Shown here: one piece after another, positions 27,077 through 36,319 of the stretch
How the letters are laid out: each line of letters starts with the position of its first letter
Numbering within the stretch: position 1 is the first letter of the stretch
Origin: Hydrogenovibrio marinus
GTDB taxonomy: Bacteria > Pseudomonadota > Gammaproteobacteria > Thiomicrospirales > Thiomicrospiraceae
Assembly: GCF_013340845.1 (NCBI RefSeq)
Contig: NZ_AP020335.1
Span: forward strand, 2,108,001 to 2,172,000
Direction: 5' to 3'
DNA: 64,000 bases
Program-made: the position numbers and the translations under genes
The notes under the pieces: generated by a model
The model's database searches: none
What the model saw: the letters and a program-made list of their open reading frames with translations, nothing else
Told to the model about the DNA's origin: nothing

Positions 27077-28309
27077 ATGACATTTGAAGAACTTGAACTA
27101 GACCCAGTTTTACTGGCTGCAATCGAAGAGCAGCATTTCCACAAGCCTACTCCGGTTCAAGCTGAAGTCATCCCAGAATTCATTTTGCGTAAAGACATCC
27201 TAGCAGGGGCTGCCACCGGCACAGGGAAAACCGCCGCTTTCGTTTTGCCAATGCTGCAAGTTCTACTGGATGAGCCACGCCCATCCAAGTGGCCGAGAGC
27301 TTTGATTCTGGCGCCAACACGCGAGTTGGCTTTCCAGATACACAAGGTTGTCAAACAGCTTAGTACCCATTGTGAATTCCGCTCCAATATCGTTACAGGA
27401 GGCTTCGCTTCCGACAAACAGCTAGACAACTTAACCGGTCCGCTCGACATTCTGGTCGCCACGCCTGGTCGTCTGCTCAATATCATGTCGAAAGAATTCA
27501 TCGACCTATCCTATATCGATATGGTGATTATCGACGAAGCCGACCGTATGCTCGATATGGGGCAGGGCCCAGATGTTCTTGCGCTGTTGGAAGCGATTCC
27601 GACTGATTTCCAAGCCGCTTGTTTCTCGGCAACACTAGGCGGTTCTGGGGTTGAACGTTTTGCTGAAGACATACTGGACGATCCGGTCATCGTACAAATC
27701 GACGCGCCGAACCAGCAATCACAACAAGTGCAACAACAACTTTATTTTGCTGACGACCGCGACCACAAACGCGCTTTACTGAAAAACATGCTCGAAGACG
27801 ATAGCTGCAAGAGTGCGCTGGTTTTCTGTAACAAAAGAGATCGCGCCATTGAACTGGAAGCTTGGTTATTGGAGCAAGGCGTTTCTGCCGATGTACTTCA
27901 TGGCGACATGATTCAAGCCAAACGTTTGGAAATCACCAAGAAGTTCACACAAGGCAAAACAAAAGTCCTAGTGGCGACGGATGTTGCCGCCCGTGGCTTG
28001 GACATGCTCAACATCACACATGTCATCAACTACGACCTACCGCATCGCGGCGATATTTACATTCACCGCATTGGTCGTACTGGTCGTGGACAAAATGTCG
28101 GGATTGCCATCAGCTTGGTGGAACCGCACGATTTGAAACAAGTCGAACGTATTCAATACCACATGCAAGCCAAGATTCCTGTCTACAAAATCGAAGGGCT
28201 TGAACCTAAATTCAATACCGGAAAGCCAAAGAAAACGGTCAAGAAACCGCATAAAAAGAAACTGGCTAAGAAAGCTGCAAAAGTTAAAAAAACCGCTAAG
28301 AAGAAATAA
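27077..28309 (+). CDS. DEAD-box RNA helicase (SrmB-like)
   Basis: ATP-dependent RNA helicase. Q motif (FHKPTPVQAEVIP), motif I ATGTGKT, DEAD box (IIDEADRMLDMG), SAT, and motif VI HRIGRTGR are all present. Closest look is to E. coli SrmB (ribosome assembly), with a shared ELELDPVLLAAIE opening. Strongly basic Lys-rich tail (about 375-410) for RNA binding. The stop is directly followed by a paired dispersed-repeat hairpin. Confidence 0.93.
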   Translation: MTFEELELDPVLLAAIEEQHFHKPTPVQAEVIPEFILRKDILAGAATGTGKTAAFVLPMLQVLLDEPRPSKWPRALILAPTRELAFQIHKVVKQLSTHCEFRSNIVTGGFASDKQLDNLTGPLDILVATPGRLLNIMSKEFIDLSYIDMVIIDEADRMLDMGQGPDVLALLEAIPTDFQAACFSATLGGSGVERFAEDILDDPVIVQIDAPNQQSQQVQQQLYFADDRDHKRALLKNMLEDDSCKSALVFCNKRDRAIELEAWLLEQGVSADVLHGDMIQAKRLEITKKFTQGKTKVLVATDVAARGLDMLNITHVINYDLPHRGDIYIHRIGRTGRGQNVGIAISLVEPHDLKQVERIQYHMQAKIPVYKIEGLEPKFNTGKPKKTVKKPHKKKLAKKAAKVKKTAKKK

Positions 28310-28351
28310 CCCCAACCTGGTAGGTTTTTAATAGAATCTACCAGGTTGGGG
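28310..28351. repeat. Inverted pair of the 19-bp dispersed repeat forming a terminator-like hairpin
   Basis: Left copy 28310-28328 (inverted, one mismatch) and right copy 28333-28351 (one mismatch) separated by 4 nt. Arms CCCCAACCTGGTAG/CTACCAGGTTGGGG pair perfectly. Placed between convergent srmB-like and EI24 genes. Topology is opposite to the pair at 13353. Confidence 0.9.
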
Positions 28352-28373
28352 CCATCATTGATAAAACGCTAAA

Positions 28374-29159
28374 TCAGGACGCGACGTTCTTCTGTTCTTG
28401 TGCCGTCACCCATTGTTCGTCCTGTAACTTTTCAAAGTAGTAGTGACTCAGCAAAATCACCGCAAATACCGGCGCAAAGAAACTCATCACAGGAAACACA
28501 CTGGTGGCGTAAAGCACCATCATCGGCGTGGTTGAAGGCCAATCGGTAATCGGCTTCACTCTGGCAAAAACGGCTTCCGGTAGAATCACCTGCCCAACAT
28601 CCAGCACAATGGCATAACGGAAAAACACGAAGCCAATCAACCAAAACCAAATCACATTGATGAGTGGAATAAACAAGATCGGAAAGGTCACCAGCAATAA
28701 CAGAATCATTAACAAACCGAACTTGACGAGCTTCCAGATCATGCCAAGTGTTGAGCCATGCCCTTCATAAGTCAGATGACTGTAATGATTCTTGTGAACG
28801 GTTTTCACCAAAGAATCGGTCATGAATCCGGTGATAATCATGGCAAACAGCAACACCAGATAACTGCCCAAAATAATACCGAGCAACCCTGCAATGACGG
28901 CGACTGATAAGCCGATAAACCAGAGAATCAACCCACCTATCACCGGAATGGCACCAATGGTTTGCTCCGCATGGGCATGCCAGGTTTCAAAGTCTTGAAC
29001 CATAGGGCTTTGGGTAACGAAATCACTGGTCAGAAAAATACCGAACAACCCATAACCCAGTAACGACACCAGTATCAATCCGATGAAAAACGGCATAAAC
29101 AACCGAATGAGAATGGCAGGGTTCTTTAAATCTATCAGCGTTTTAAACAATAAGGACAT
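28374..29159 (-). CDS. EI24-domain membrane protein (CysZ-like fold)
   Basis: Integral membrane protein with about four to six hydrophobic segments and FPILFIPLINVIWFWLIGFVFFR-type region characteristic of EI24/CysZ proteins. 261 aa. CysZ is a sulfate channel, but EI24 members vary widely and I see nothing to fix the substrate. Confidence 0.7.
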   Translation of the reverse strand: MSLLFKTLIDLKNPAILIRLFMPFFIGLILVSLLGYGLFGIFLTSDFVTQSPMVQDFETWHAHAEQTIGAIPVIGGLILWFIGLSVAVIAGLLGIILGSYLVLLFAMIITGFMTDSLVKTVHKNHYSHLTYEGHGSTLGMIWKLVKFGLLMILLLLVTFPILFIPLINVIWFWLIGFVFFRYAIVLDVGQVILPEAVFARVKPITDWPSTTPMMVLYATSVFPVMSFFAPVFAVILLSHYYFEKLQDEQWVTAQEQKNVAS

Positions 29160-29241
29160 GCGTGAATACCTTTAAAGGTAGGTGAAATAGAATTGAAGCG
29201 TGATCATGATTAAATCAGACCCGCTAACAAACTCATCCGGA

Positions 29242-30612
29242 CTACTTAATCCAGATGGTTTTGATATTGGTAAACTCGCGGATACCGTGCTCAGAAAGCT
29301 CACGCCCGTAGCCTGAGTTTTTCACACCACCGAACGGCAATCTAGGATCAGAAAAGGTAATACTGTTGATGTAAGTCGCTCCTGATTCCATCCCTCTTGC
29401 CATGGTTTCCGCCGTTGCAATATCGTTAGACCAAATGGAGCCACCCAGACCAAAATCCGTCGCATTCGCCAAACCCAAGGCATGAGCAGGTTCGGTTGCT
29501 TTCAACACAATCGCAACCGGCCCGAAGAACTCTTCACTGAACGCTGGCATATTACTGGAGATATTGGTCAGTATTGTTGGTGCATAGTAACAACCTGGGC
29601 GATCCAATTGATAACCACCGGTGACGATTTCCGCCCCCAGCTCAACAGAAGCCGTCACTTGCCCATGCAGTTCATCCAACAAATCCTGACGCGCCATCGG
29701 CGCCAAGGTGGTTTCCTTATCCATCGGGTCGCCAACCACAAACTTGTCTTCTACCGCCGTCTTGAAAGCCTCAATGAATTCATCGTAAATCATAGAGTCG
29801 ACAATAAAACGTTTAGAAGCGATACAACTTTGCCCCATATTGAGGAAACGCCCTTTTACCGCGCCTTCAACCGCTGTTTTGATATGGGCATCATCCATCA
29901 CGATGAACGCGTCCGAACCACCCAGTTCCAACACGGTTTTCTTCAGCTCTTCTCCAGCAACAGCCGCCACTTTACGCCCGGCAGGTTCACTTCCTGTCAA
30001 GCTAACCGCTTGCACAGCAGGATGACGAATCACCGACTCAACTTTATCTGCACCAATCATCAAGGTGGTGAACACACCGTCTGGATAACCCGCTTTACGG
30101 AAAACCTCTTGGATTGCCAACGCACATTGAGGGACGTTTGAGGCATGCTTCAACAGTGCCATATTCCCGACGGTGACGGCTGGCACGGCAAAACGGAACA
30201 CTTGCCAAAAAGGATAGTTCCAAGGCATAACACCCAACACTACGCCCAGCGGCAAGTAAGCAACATAACTTTTTGATGCGCCCGACTCGATGATTTCATC
30301 TGCCAACTGCGCCGGTGCATGCTCAGCATAGTAATCACAAAGCATGGCGCATTTTTCAACTTCGGCTTGCGCCTCGCTATAGAGTTTGCCCATTTCCAAT
30401 GTAATGAGTTCGGCAAGAATGTCTTGATCGTCACGTAATACGTCTGCCATGCGTTTCAGTAACAGGCAACGTTCTTCTAATGTGGTGAGTTTCGCCCAAT
30501 CGGCAAACCCGTACCCTACTTGGGTTACCACATCATCCAACGTGGCTTGATCCCAGGTATCAAACTCGGCAATCTCTTCGCCCGTCGCTGGGTTAATTGA
30601 TTTCATAGCCAT
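29242..30612 (-). CDS. NAD(P)-dependent succinate-semialdehyde dehydrogenase (Sad/YneI-like)
   Basis: Aldehyde dehydrogenase superfamily: MPWNYPFWQVFR, ELGGSDAFIV with the general base Glu, and catalytic Cys in GQSCIASKRFIV. Strong resemblance to E. coli Sad/YneI across the whole length (456 aa). Ends in ELSEHGIREFTNIKTIWIK. AGGATG precedes the ATG. It would suit a 2-oxoglutarate bypass in an autotroph with an incomplete TCA cycle, but no decarboxylase is nearby, so that is only inference. Confidence 0.88.
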   Translation of the reverse strand: MAMKSINPATGEEIAEFDTWDQATLDDVVTQVGYGFADWAKLTTLEERCLLLKRMADVLRDDQDILAELITLEMGKLYSEAQAEVEKCAMLCDYYAEHAPAQLADEIIESGASKSYVAYLPLGVVLGVMPWNYPFWQVFRFAVPAVTVGNMALLKHASNVPQCALAIQEVFRKAGYPDGVFTTLMIGADKVESVIRHPAVQAVSLTGSEPAGRKVAAVAGEELKKTVLELGGSDAFIVMDDAHIKTAVEGAVKGRFLNMGQSCIASKRFIVDSMIYDEFIEAFKTAVEDKFVVGDPMDKETTLAPMARQDLLDELHGQVTASVELGAEIVTGGYQLDRPGCYYAPTILTNISSNMPAFSEEFFGPVAIVLKATEPAHALGLANATDFGLGGSIWSNDIATAETMARGMESGATYINSITFSDPRLPFGGVKNSGYGRELSEHGIREFTNIKTIWIK

Positions 30613-30684
30613 AAGTCACATCCTTTTGTCAGCGGGTTTTAGGTATGCGCCGCCTCTCAAGCTTGGTGAGCAGCACGTTTGAAT

Positions 30685-31884
30685 TTAATGGGCGATCGCT
30701 TCTTGAGCCCAGGCAGAGGAGTTTAAGTAGATATTACCGATTTCGGTAATGCCAAGGTTTTCATAACTTAATTCAGCATATTTCGAACTGGTGCATTCTA
30801 AGTTATGAAGCACTTCCAACGCTTTGCCCATCAACCCTCGTTTATCAACCAATGCCGATTTGATATTATCCGCCAACGGCATTTCATCGACAACACGTTG
30901 AATTGGTGTATGGAAAAACGCACCCAATGATGAGAACAGACCGACTAAGAAATAACTTTCTTTTTCAGAACTATGTCCTGACTTTTCAGCCAGTAGCTCG
31001 CAAAATCTTGCGCGAATCAAGGAGTTCACCAACAATTCCTGAGGTGCATCCCCCATGTCTGCGAGCAACAACATATTGACCCAAAATTTCAGGCGCTTCA
31101 ACCCCATATATTTCAGTGCATCTGAAATAGATTCCACGCGAACAGGTATCATCGCCATCGGATTATTGACGGCAATCAGCAGCTTGTGACTTAGCGCCAC
31201 GTCCTGACTCAAAATCTCAGACAACTGATGGTAATCGGTCAAAGGATCATTGATTTTCGCCATCAACTGCAACAGGTTGAGTTTATTGCCTGTCAGTTTT
31301 TCACCATTGATAATCACCGGGTTTGTGAAAAAGTGCCCTTGAAAATAATCGAATCCAAGCTTCTTCAAATAGCGAAACATCTCTTCCGTCTCAACTCTCT
31401 CTGCGATGACCTTGACGCCTTTTTCATGCAGGTCTTGAATCATCTGTTTGAGCTTGATTTCGGTATGGGCTTCATTGTTGATTTTGACGAAGTCGCTGAT
31501 GTTGGCCAACTTCAAGCTTGAATCGTCATCCATATAATCATGCAGTGCAATTGAAGAGCCTGATAACTTAAGCTCTTTAAGTCTTTTCAACACATCAACA
31601 TCATGAGTCACATCGTTTAGAATTTCCAAAACAAGGGTTTCGCCTTTATCGAAAACGGGAAGGTGGTCAGAGTTGATTAATTCTTTAGGCAACGCCATCA
31701 TTGCAGCGTGCTTACCAATAATGGTCTGAAAACCGATTTCCGTTTCGGTTTTTCTCAAAAGTTCTTCTGTTGCGTCAATGGTTTGCTGACTAGGGTTCAA
31801 CCCCATGTGAAACTGCAACTCATAGGCAAAAACATCCATATTTCTGTCTAAAATCGGTTGGCGTCCAATAAATACTTCAGACAT
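30685..31884 (-). CDS. EAL-HDOD (YuxH-type) signalling protein, degenerate EAL
   Basis: N-terminal EAL-like domain about 1-190, where EAL is ELQ (FAYELQF) and the DDF metal pair is HDYMDD, so hydrolysis of c-di-GMP is unlikely. HDOD domain about 200-395. CdgJ/YuxH architecture, usually linked to motility or surface behaviour. I chose ATG 31884, with AGGAAAA upstream, rather than the more distal in-frame start. The 216 bp before the gene on this strand show no clear promoter. Confidence 0.85.
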   Translation of the reverse strand: MSEVFIGRQPILDRNMDVFAYELQFHMGLNPSQQTIDATEELLRKTETEIGFQTIIGKHAAMMALPKELINSDHLPVFDKGETLVLEILNDVTHDVDVLKRLKELKLSGSSIALHDYMDDDSSLKLANISDFVKINNEAHTEIKLKQMIQDLHEKGVKVIAERVETEEMFRYLKKLGFDYFQGHFFTNPVIINGEKLTGNKLNLLQLMAKINDPLTDYHQLSEILSQDVALSHKLLIAVNNPMAMIPVRVESISDALKYMGLKRLKFWVNMLLLADMGDAPQELLVNSLIRARFCELLAEKSGHSSEKESYFLVGLFSSLGAFFHTPIQRVVDEMPLADNIKSALVDKRGLMGKALEVLHNLECTSSKYAELSYENLGITEIGNIYLNSSAWAQEAIAH

Positions 31885-32100
31885 AAATTTTCCTGTCATC
31901 TTTGATGTTGAGACTCACGCCAAACCAATCGGATTCAAGCGTGAGAATTGTATGGTTATTTAGTCGAAACTTTACCCCTCCCACCCATGGAAAGCAAGCA
32001 AAGCCCCGCAAAAATACCCAAGTTTTTGTCAGGAAAATAGCTTTTATCAAAAATCTGCTCCTTCCTTAACCAAATATGCAGGTGTTACCTGGCTCAACTC

Positions 32101-33432
32101 TTAGCGGTTAAAGCGCAATCTTTGCCCTGGCATAAAATCCGCAAACTCGCCTTGATAATACTTCAGCTCACCATTTACGATGGTTCCGATGACAGATGAT
32201 TTGAACTCATGGCCTTCCCAAGGAGACCAACCACACTTATAAAGAACATCTTCACGTCTATCGACATGTGGCTTGTTCATATCTACCAACACCAAATCCG
32301 CTGCATACCCTTCACGGATAAAACCGCGATTATCAATTTGGTAACGAATGGCGACGTTGTGCGCGATTTTTTGTACCACCATCGGTAGGTCAAACACTCC
32401 CTGATGCACCAAATCCAGCAATGCCGATAACGACTGTTGAACCTGAGGCAAGCCGGCAGGCGCATCAAAATAGAGGCTTTGCTTCTCATCCCAAGTATGC
32501 GGTGCATGGTCTGTAGCGATAATATCAATACGCCCTTCACGAACCGCTTGGCGAATCGCATCACGATCAGACACTTTTTTCACCGCCGGATTACACTTAA
32601 TCAAACTGCCTTTGGTTTCGTAATCTGCATCACTGAACCATAAGTGATGGACACAAGCTTCGGCAGTGATTTTCTTCCCTTCAACCGGGCCAGGCTCAAA
32701 CAGCGCCATTTCTTCGGCTGTTGTCAGGTGCAACACGTGCAAATCGGCGCCAGTCTTTTTCGCCAAATCGACTGCAAAAGAAGACGACTTATAGCAGGCT
32801 TCTCGACAACGGATATCCGGGTGATAAATCATCGGCACATCTTCACCGTATTTTTCACGATAAATCGCTTCTTGCGCCTTGATCATCGGCGTGTCTTCGC
32901 AGTGAGTCGTGATCAATGTCGGACTGTGGGTGAAAATATCGGTCAAAGCCTGTTCACGATCCACCAACATATTTCCTGTAGAGGCCCCCATGAAGATTTT
33001 GACACCACATGAACCCGTTGGGTCAAGCGCCTTAACTTCTTCAATATTGTCGTTAGTTGCCCCGAGATAAAAAGAGTAGTTCAACCAAGACACTTCTGAA
33101 GCATGTTGATACTTGGCTTCTAGGTGTTCAATGGTCGTCGTCGAAGGCTTCACATTAGGCATATCCATGAAAGAGGTTGTTCCCCCAGCCAATGCCGCTT
33201 TAGATTCGGTTGCAATGGAACCTTTATAAGTCACACCGGGATCACGGAAATGCACTTGATCGTCAATAAAGCCTGGCAGAAGGTGCATGCCCGCAGCATC
33301 GATCACTTGATCGGCTTCAACATCCAACTGAGTGGCAATTTTCTCGATAATGCCATTTGCTAACAGAACATCGGCTTCGAATATTTGACCTTCGTTTACG
33401 ATTGTTGCCTGGGTGATTAAAATACGGCTCAT
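32101..33432 (-). CDS. pyrC: Dihydroorotase, class I (PyrC/PyrX-like)
   Basis: Cyclises carbamoyl-aspartate to dihydroorotate in pyrimidine synthesis. Amidohydrolase fold: PGFIDDQVHFRDPG (DxQxH in place of DxHxH, known in the Bacteroidetes-like subgroup), KIFMGASTG with the carbamylated-Lys region, HCED, HLTTAEE and ATDHAPHT. About 443 aa from ATG 33432, preceded by AGGAG. pyrE lies 7 kb away, unlinked. Confidence 0.92.
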   Translation of the reverse strand: MSRILITQATIVNEGQIFEADVLLANGIIEKIATQLDVEADQVIDAAGMHLLPGFIDDQVHFRDPGVTYKGSIATESKAALAGGTTSFMDMPNVKPSTTTIEHLEAKYQHASEVSWLNYSFYLGATNDNIEEVKALDPTGSCGVKIFMGASTGNMLVDREQALTDIFTHSPTLITTHCEDTPMIKAQEAIYREKYGEDVPMIYHPDIRCREACYKSSSFAVDLAKKTGADLHVLHLTTAEEMALFEPGPVEGKKITAEACVHHLWFSDADYETKGSLIKCNPAVKKVSDRDAIRQAVREGRIDIIATDHAPHTWDEKQSLYFDAPAGLPQVQQSLSALLDLVHQGVFDLPMVVQKIAHNVAIRYQIDNRGFIREGYAADLVLVDMNKPHVDRREDVLYKCGWSPWEGHEFKSSVIGTIVNGELKYYQGEFADFMPGQRLRFNR

Positions 33433-33623
33433 CCTGTTCTCCTTTGTAGCATTGTCTTTTGCATGTTTGCGGCCATTTTTCTGCAGTATATAGGTCTGGT
33501 ATTCTACCGCTTTCTGCTGTGCTTTTCGATAAGTCTTCACCGAGCAAACTGTACAGAAACCTATAAATATTCTATGATTAGTTAAATGACCTCATTCAAA
33601 CATTCGACATAGTTGATTTATCG

Positions 33624-33926
33624 ATGGACACCCTCAAACGGCTGATCAAATGGCCTTTCATATTACCGATAAAATTCTATCAATGGTTCATCAGCCCATT
33701 ACTGGGGCCTAGATGCCGTTTTTATCCAAGCTGTTCTCACTACACTGTCGAAGCGATTGAAAAACATGGCGTATTTTGTGGGCTATGGTTAGGCGTTAAA
33801 CGTATCAGCCGCTGTCACCCAGGCAGCGAAGGTGGCATTGATCCAGTTCCGGAGCATGGCTGCAGTTGTGGGCACAAACATGACACAAACCACGAGTCAA
33901 CAGACAAGCCCTCTAACCCTGAATAA
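33624..33926 (+). CDS. yidD: Membrane protein insertion efficiency factor YidD
   Basis: Small amphipathic inner-membrane-associated factor assisting YidC/Sec insertion. Signature [28 protein letters not shown] is textbook YidD, with [13 protein letters not shown]. 100 aa, including a His/Cys-rich tail ([14 protein letters not shown]) not essential to the family. The usual rpmH-rnpA-yidC neighbours are absent here. Confidence 0.96.
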   Translation: MDTLKRLIKWPFILPIKFYQWFISPLLGPRCRFYPSCSHYTVEAIEKHGVFCGLWLGVKRISRCHPGSEGGIDPVPEHGCSCGHKHDTNHESTDKPSNPE

Positions 33927-34086
33927 ATGTTGTCATACACCTGTCATTTTGGCAGGCTATGCTTCCTGCCAACTGCTACGATTTTTATTTAAAGCAACAC
34001 CGACTGGCGCTAAAATAAGAAGATAATTTTCTTCCGTCGATAACAAGGCGGATGCACTAACAGGCAAGTTCTAACAAGGAAATCTT

Positions 34087-36219
34087 ATGCAAAGTGATGT
34101 TCAAGAAACAGCACAGGAATATACCCCATATATCAACCGCGAAAGAAGTCTTCTAGAGTTCAATCGACGTGTTCTGGCGCAAGCCAAAAACCCTGATATT
34201 CCGATTCTAGAACGCCTGAAATTTTTGTGTATCTCCAGCAGCAATATGGACGAATTCTTTGAAGTCCGTATGGCGAGCTTGTATGAAATCTCAACTGATG
34301 CCGCCGCTCGCACTAAGCCAGATGGTCAACTGCCATCTCAAGCCATTGCGACTTTGTCGGAAGTCGCAAAAGAAATCGTTTACGACCAGTACAACACTTT
34401 GAACCACATCCTGATCCCTGAGTTGGAAAAGGAGAACATTCGTTTCTTGCGTAGACGTCAATGGAACGAACAGCAAAAAGAATGGGTTCGTGAGTACTTC
34501 CTAAGCTCAATGCAACCAGTGTTGAGCCCGATGGGATTGGATCCATCACATCCTTTCCCTCGCTTGCTAAACAAGAGTTTGAACTTCATCGTTTCATTGG
34601 AAGGAAAGGATGCTTTTGGTCGTACCAATGGTCTCGCCATCGTTCAGGTACCACGTTCTTTGCCCCGTATCATCAAATTGCCACCAGAAGCGACAGATGG
34701 CGAGAATGACTTCGTTTTCCTGTCTTCCATTCTGCACTCTAATGTATCGAATTTATTTCCAGGCATGACGGTCACTGGGTGTCACCAATTCCGCTTGACG
34801 CGTAACACCAACCTATTTATTGATGAAGAAGAAATCGACGATATCATGAGCGCCTTACAAGGTGAATTGTATAGCCGTGACTATGGCGGGGCGATTCGCT
34901 TAGAGGTTTCTGACCAGTGTCCGAAAAACATGTACCAGTTCTTACTGGATCAGTTCAACATGTCTGAAGACCAGCTTTATACCGTTGATGGTCCGGTTAA
35001 CTTGATCCGCTTGAACTCGGTACCAGATTTAGCCAACCGCCCTGACCTATTGTTCGATCCATTTTCTCCAAGCATGGCGAAAACCAATCAATCGAACAAG
35101 AAAGGCGGATTCAAGCTATTCAACCGTAAAAAAGAATCCGAGTCGATGTTTGAGCGTATCGCGCGTAAAGACTTATTGCTGCACCATCCATACGATTCTT
35201 TCGCCCCCGTTATCGACTTCTTGTACGAAGCCGCAAAAGATCCGAACGTTTTGGCGATTCGTATGACGCTATATCGTACAGGTGAGAAATCCGCCATTAT
35301 TGATGCTTTGGAAAAAGCGGCTCGTGCCGGTAAAGAAGTCACTGCCGTGGTTGAGCTACGCGCACGCTTTGATGAAGATAACAACATCTTGCAGGCTAAC
35401 CGTCTGCAAGATGCCGGTGTAAATGTAGTTTATGGTGTCGTCGGCTACAAAACCCACGCTAAAATGATTTATATCGTTCGCCGTGAAGACCACAAGTTAC
35501 GCCAATACGTCCACTTGGGAACGGGGAACTATCACCACGTCACTTCACGTTTCTATACGGACTTCGGCTTGTTTACCGCAAATCCAAGACTGTGTAACGA
35601 TGTCGCGAAAATCTTCCAACAGTTGACCAGTCTAGGCGACACCAAGAATCTTGAAACCATCTTGCAATCACCATTCACATTACACTCAGGCATGCTTGAG
35701 CGCATTGAACGTGAGGCGGAAAATGCACGCCAAGGGTTACCTGCTCGAATCATTGCCAAGATGAACGGTTTGGAAGAAAAAACGATTATTGATGCACTTT
35801 ACGATGCCTCGAATGCCGGCGTCAAAATCGACCTGATTGTCCGTGGTATCTGTAGCTTGAGACCGGGTGTTCCAAACATGTCGGAGAATATTTCGGTCAC
35901 AGGTATTGTCGGGCGCTTCTTAGAACATCACCGTATTTATTACTTTGAGAATACCCAAGGTTCACCAGAACTTTACTGTTCAAGTGCAGACTGGATGCGA
36001 CGCAACCTGTTGTCTCGCGTGGAAACCTGCTTCCCGATTTTGGATAAAGACAATTTTCAACAGGTTTATACCGAAGGTTTGGCGGTCTATCTGGAAGACA
36101 ATGTTGGCGCCTGGATACTACAACCGGACGGCAGCTATCTTCCAAAAGAACGAAGCGATGATGAAATCGCCTTCTCCGCTCAACAATGGTTGATGGACAA
36201 ATACGTCGATAAAGACTAA
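34087..36219 (+). CDS. ppk1: Polyphosphate kinase Ppk1
   Basis: Polymerises ATP gamma-phosphate into polyphosphate. Catalytic His autophosphorylation site in YKTHAKMIYI and second His in LEHHRIYYFEN; N-terminal ERSLLEFNRRVL and NMDEFFEVRM domain-start signatures. 710 aa, normal. AGGAAAT before the ATG. Followed by ppx, with a strong hairpin in between. Confidence 0.97.
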   Translation: MQSDVQETAQEYTPYINRERSLLEFNRRVLAQAKNPDIPILERLKFLCISSSNMDEFFEVRMASLYEISTDAAARTKPDGQLPSQAIATLSEVAKEIVYDQYNTLNHILIPELEKENIRFLRRRQWNEQQKEWVREYFLSSMQPVLSPMGLDPSHPFPRLLNKSLNFIVSLEGKDAFGRTNGLAIVQVPRSLPRIIKLPPEATDGENDFVFLSSILHSNVSNLFPGMTVTGCHQFRLTRNTNLFIDEEEIDDIMSALQGELYSRDYGGAIRLEVSDQCPKNMYQFLLDQFNMSEDQLYTVDGPVNLIRLNSVPDLANRPDLLFDPFSPSMAKTNQSNKKGGFKLFNRKKESESMFERIARKDLLLHHPYDSFAPVIDFLYEAAKDPNVLAIRMTLYRTGEKSAIIDALEKAARAGKEVTAVVELRARFDEDNNILQANRLQDAGVNVVYGVVGYKTHAKMIYIVRREDHKLRQYVHLGTGNYHHVTSRFYTDFGLFTANPRLCNDVAKIFQQLTSLGDTKNLETILQSPFTLHSGMLERIEREAENARQGLPARIIAKMNGLEEKTIIDALYDASNAGVKIDLIVRGICSLRPGVPNMSENISVTGIVGRFLEHHRIYYFENTQGSPELYCSSADWMRRNLLSRVETCFPILDKDNFQQVYTEGLAVYLEDNVGAWILQPDGSYLPKERSDDEIAFSAQQWLMDKYVDKD

Positions 36220-36228
36220 ACCTATACA

Positions 36229-36254
36229 GCACTTCCGAAGCATTTCGGAAGTGC
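36229..36254. terminator. Hairpin between ppk1 and ppx
   Basis: Perfect 11-bp stem GCACTTCCGAA/TTCGGAAGTGC with a 4-nt loop. No U-rich tail, so it may set differential expression or stability rather than fully terminate. Confidence 0.5.
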
Positions 36255-36319
36255 ATTCCTCAACACCTTCCATCAAAAAGTCGTAAAATAGCATTTTTAC
36301 CCAGAAGTGCCATTATTTC

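Noticed and set aside
29482-30141. Long plus-strand ORF inside the aldehyde dehydrogenase
   Set aside because: Antisense shadow of a well-supported gene with no start signal or known family.
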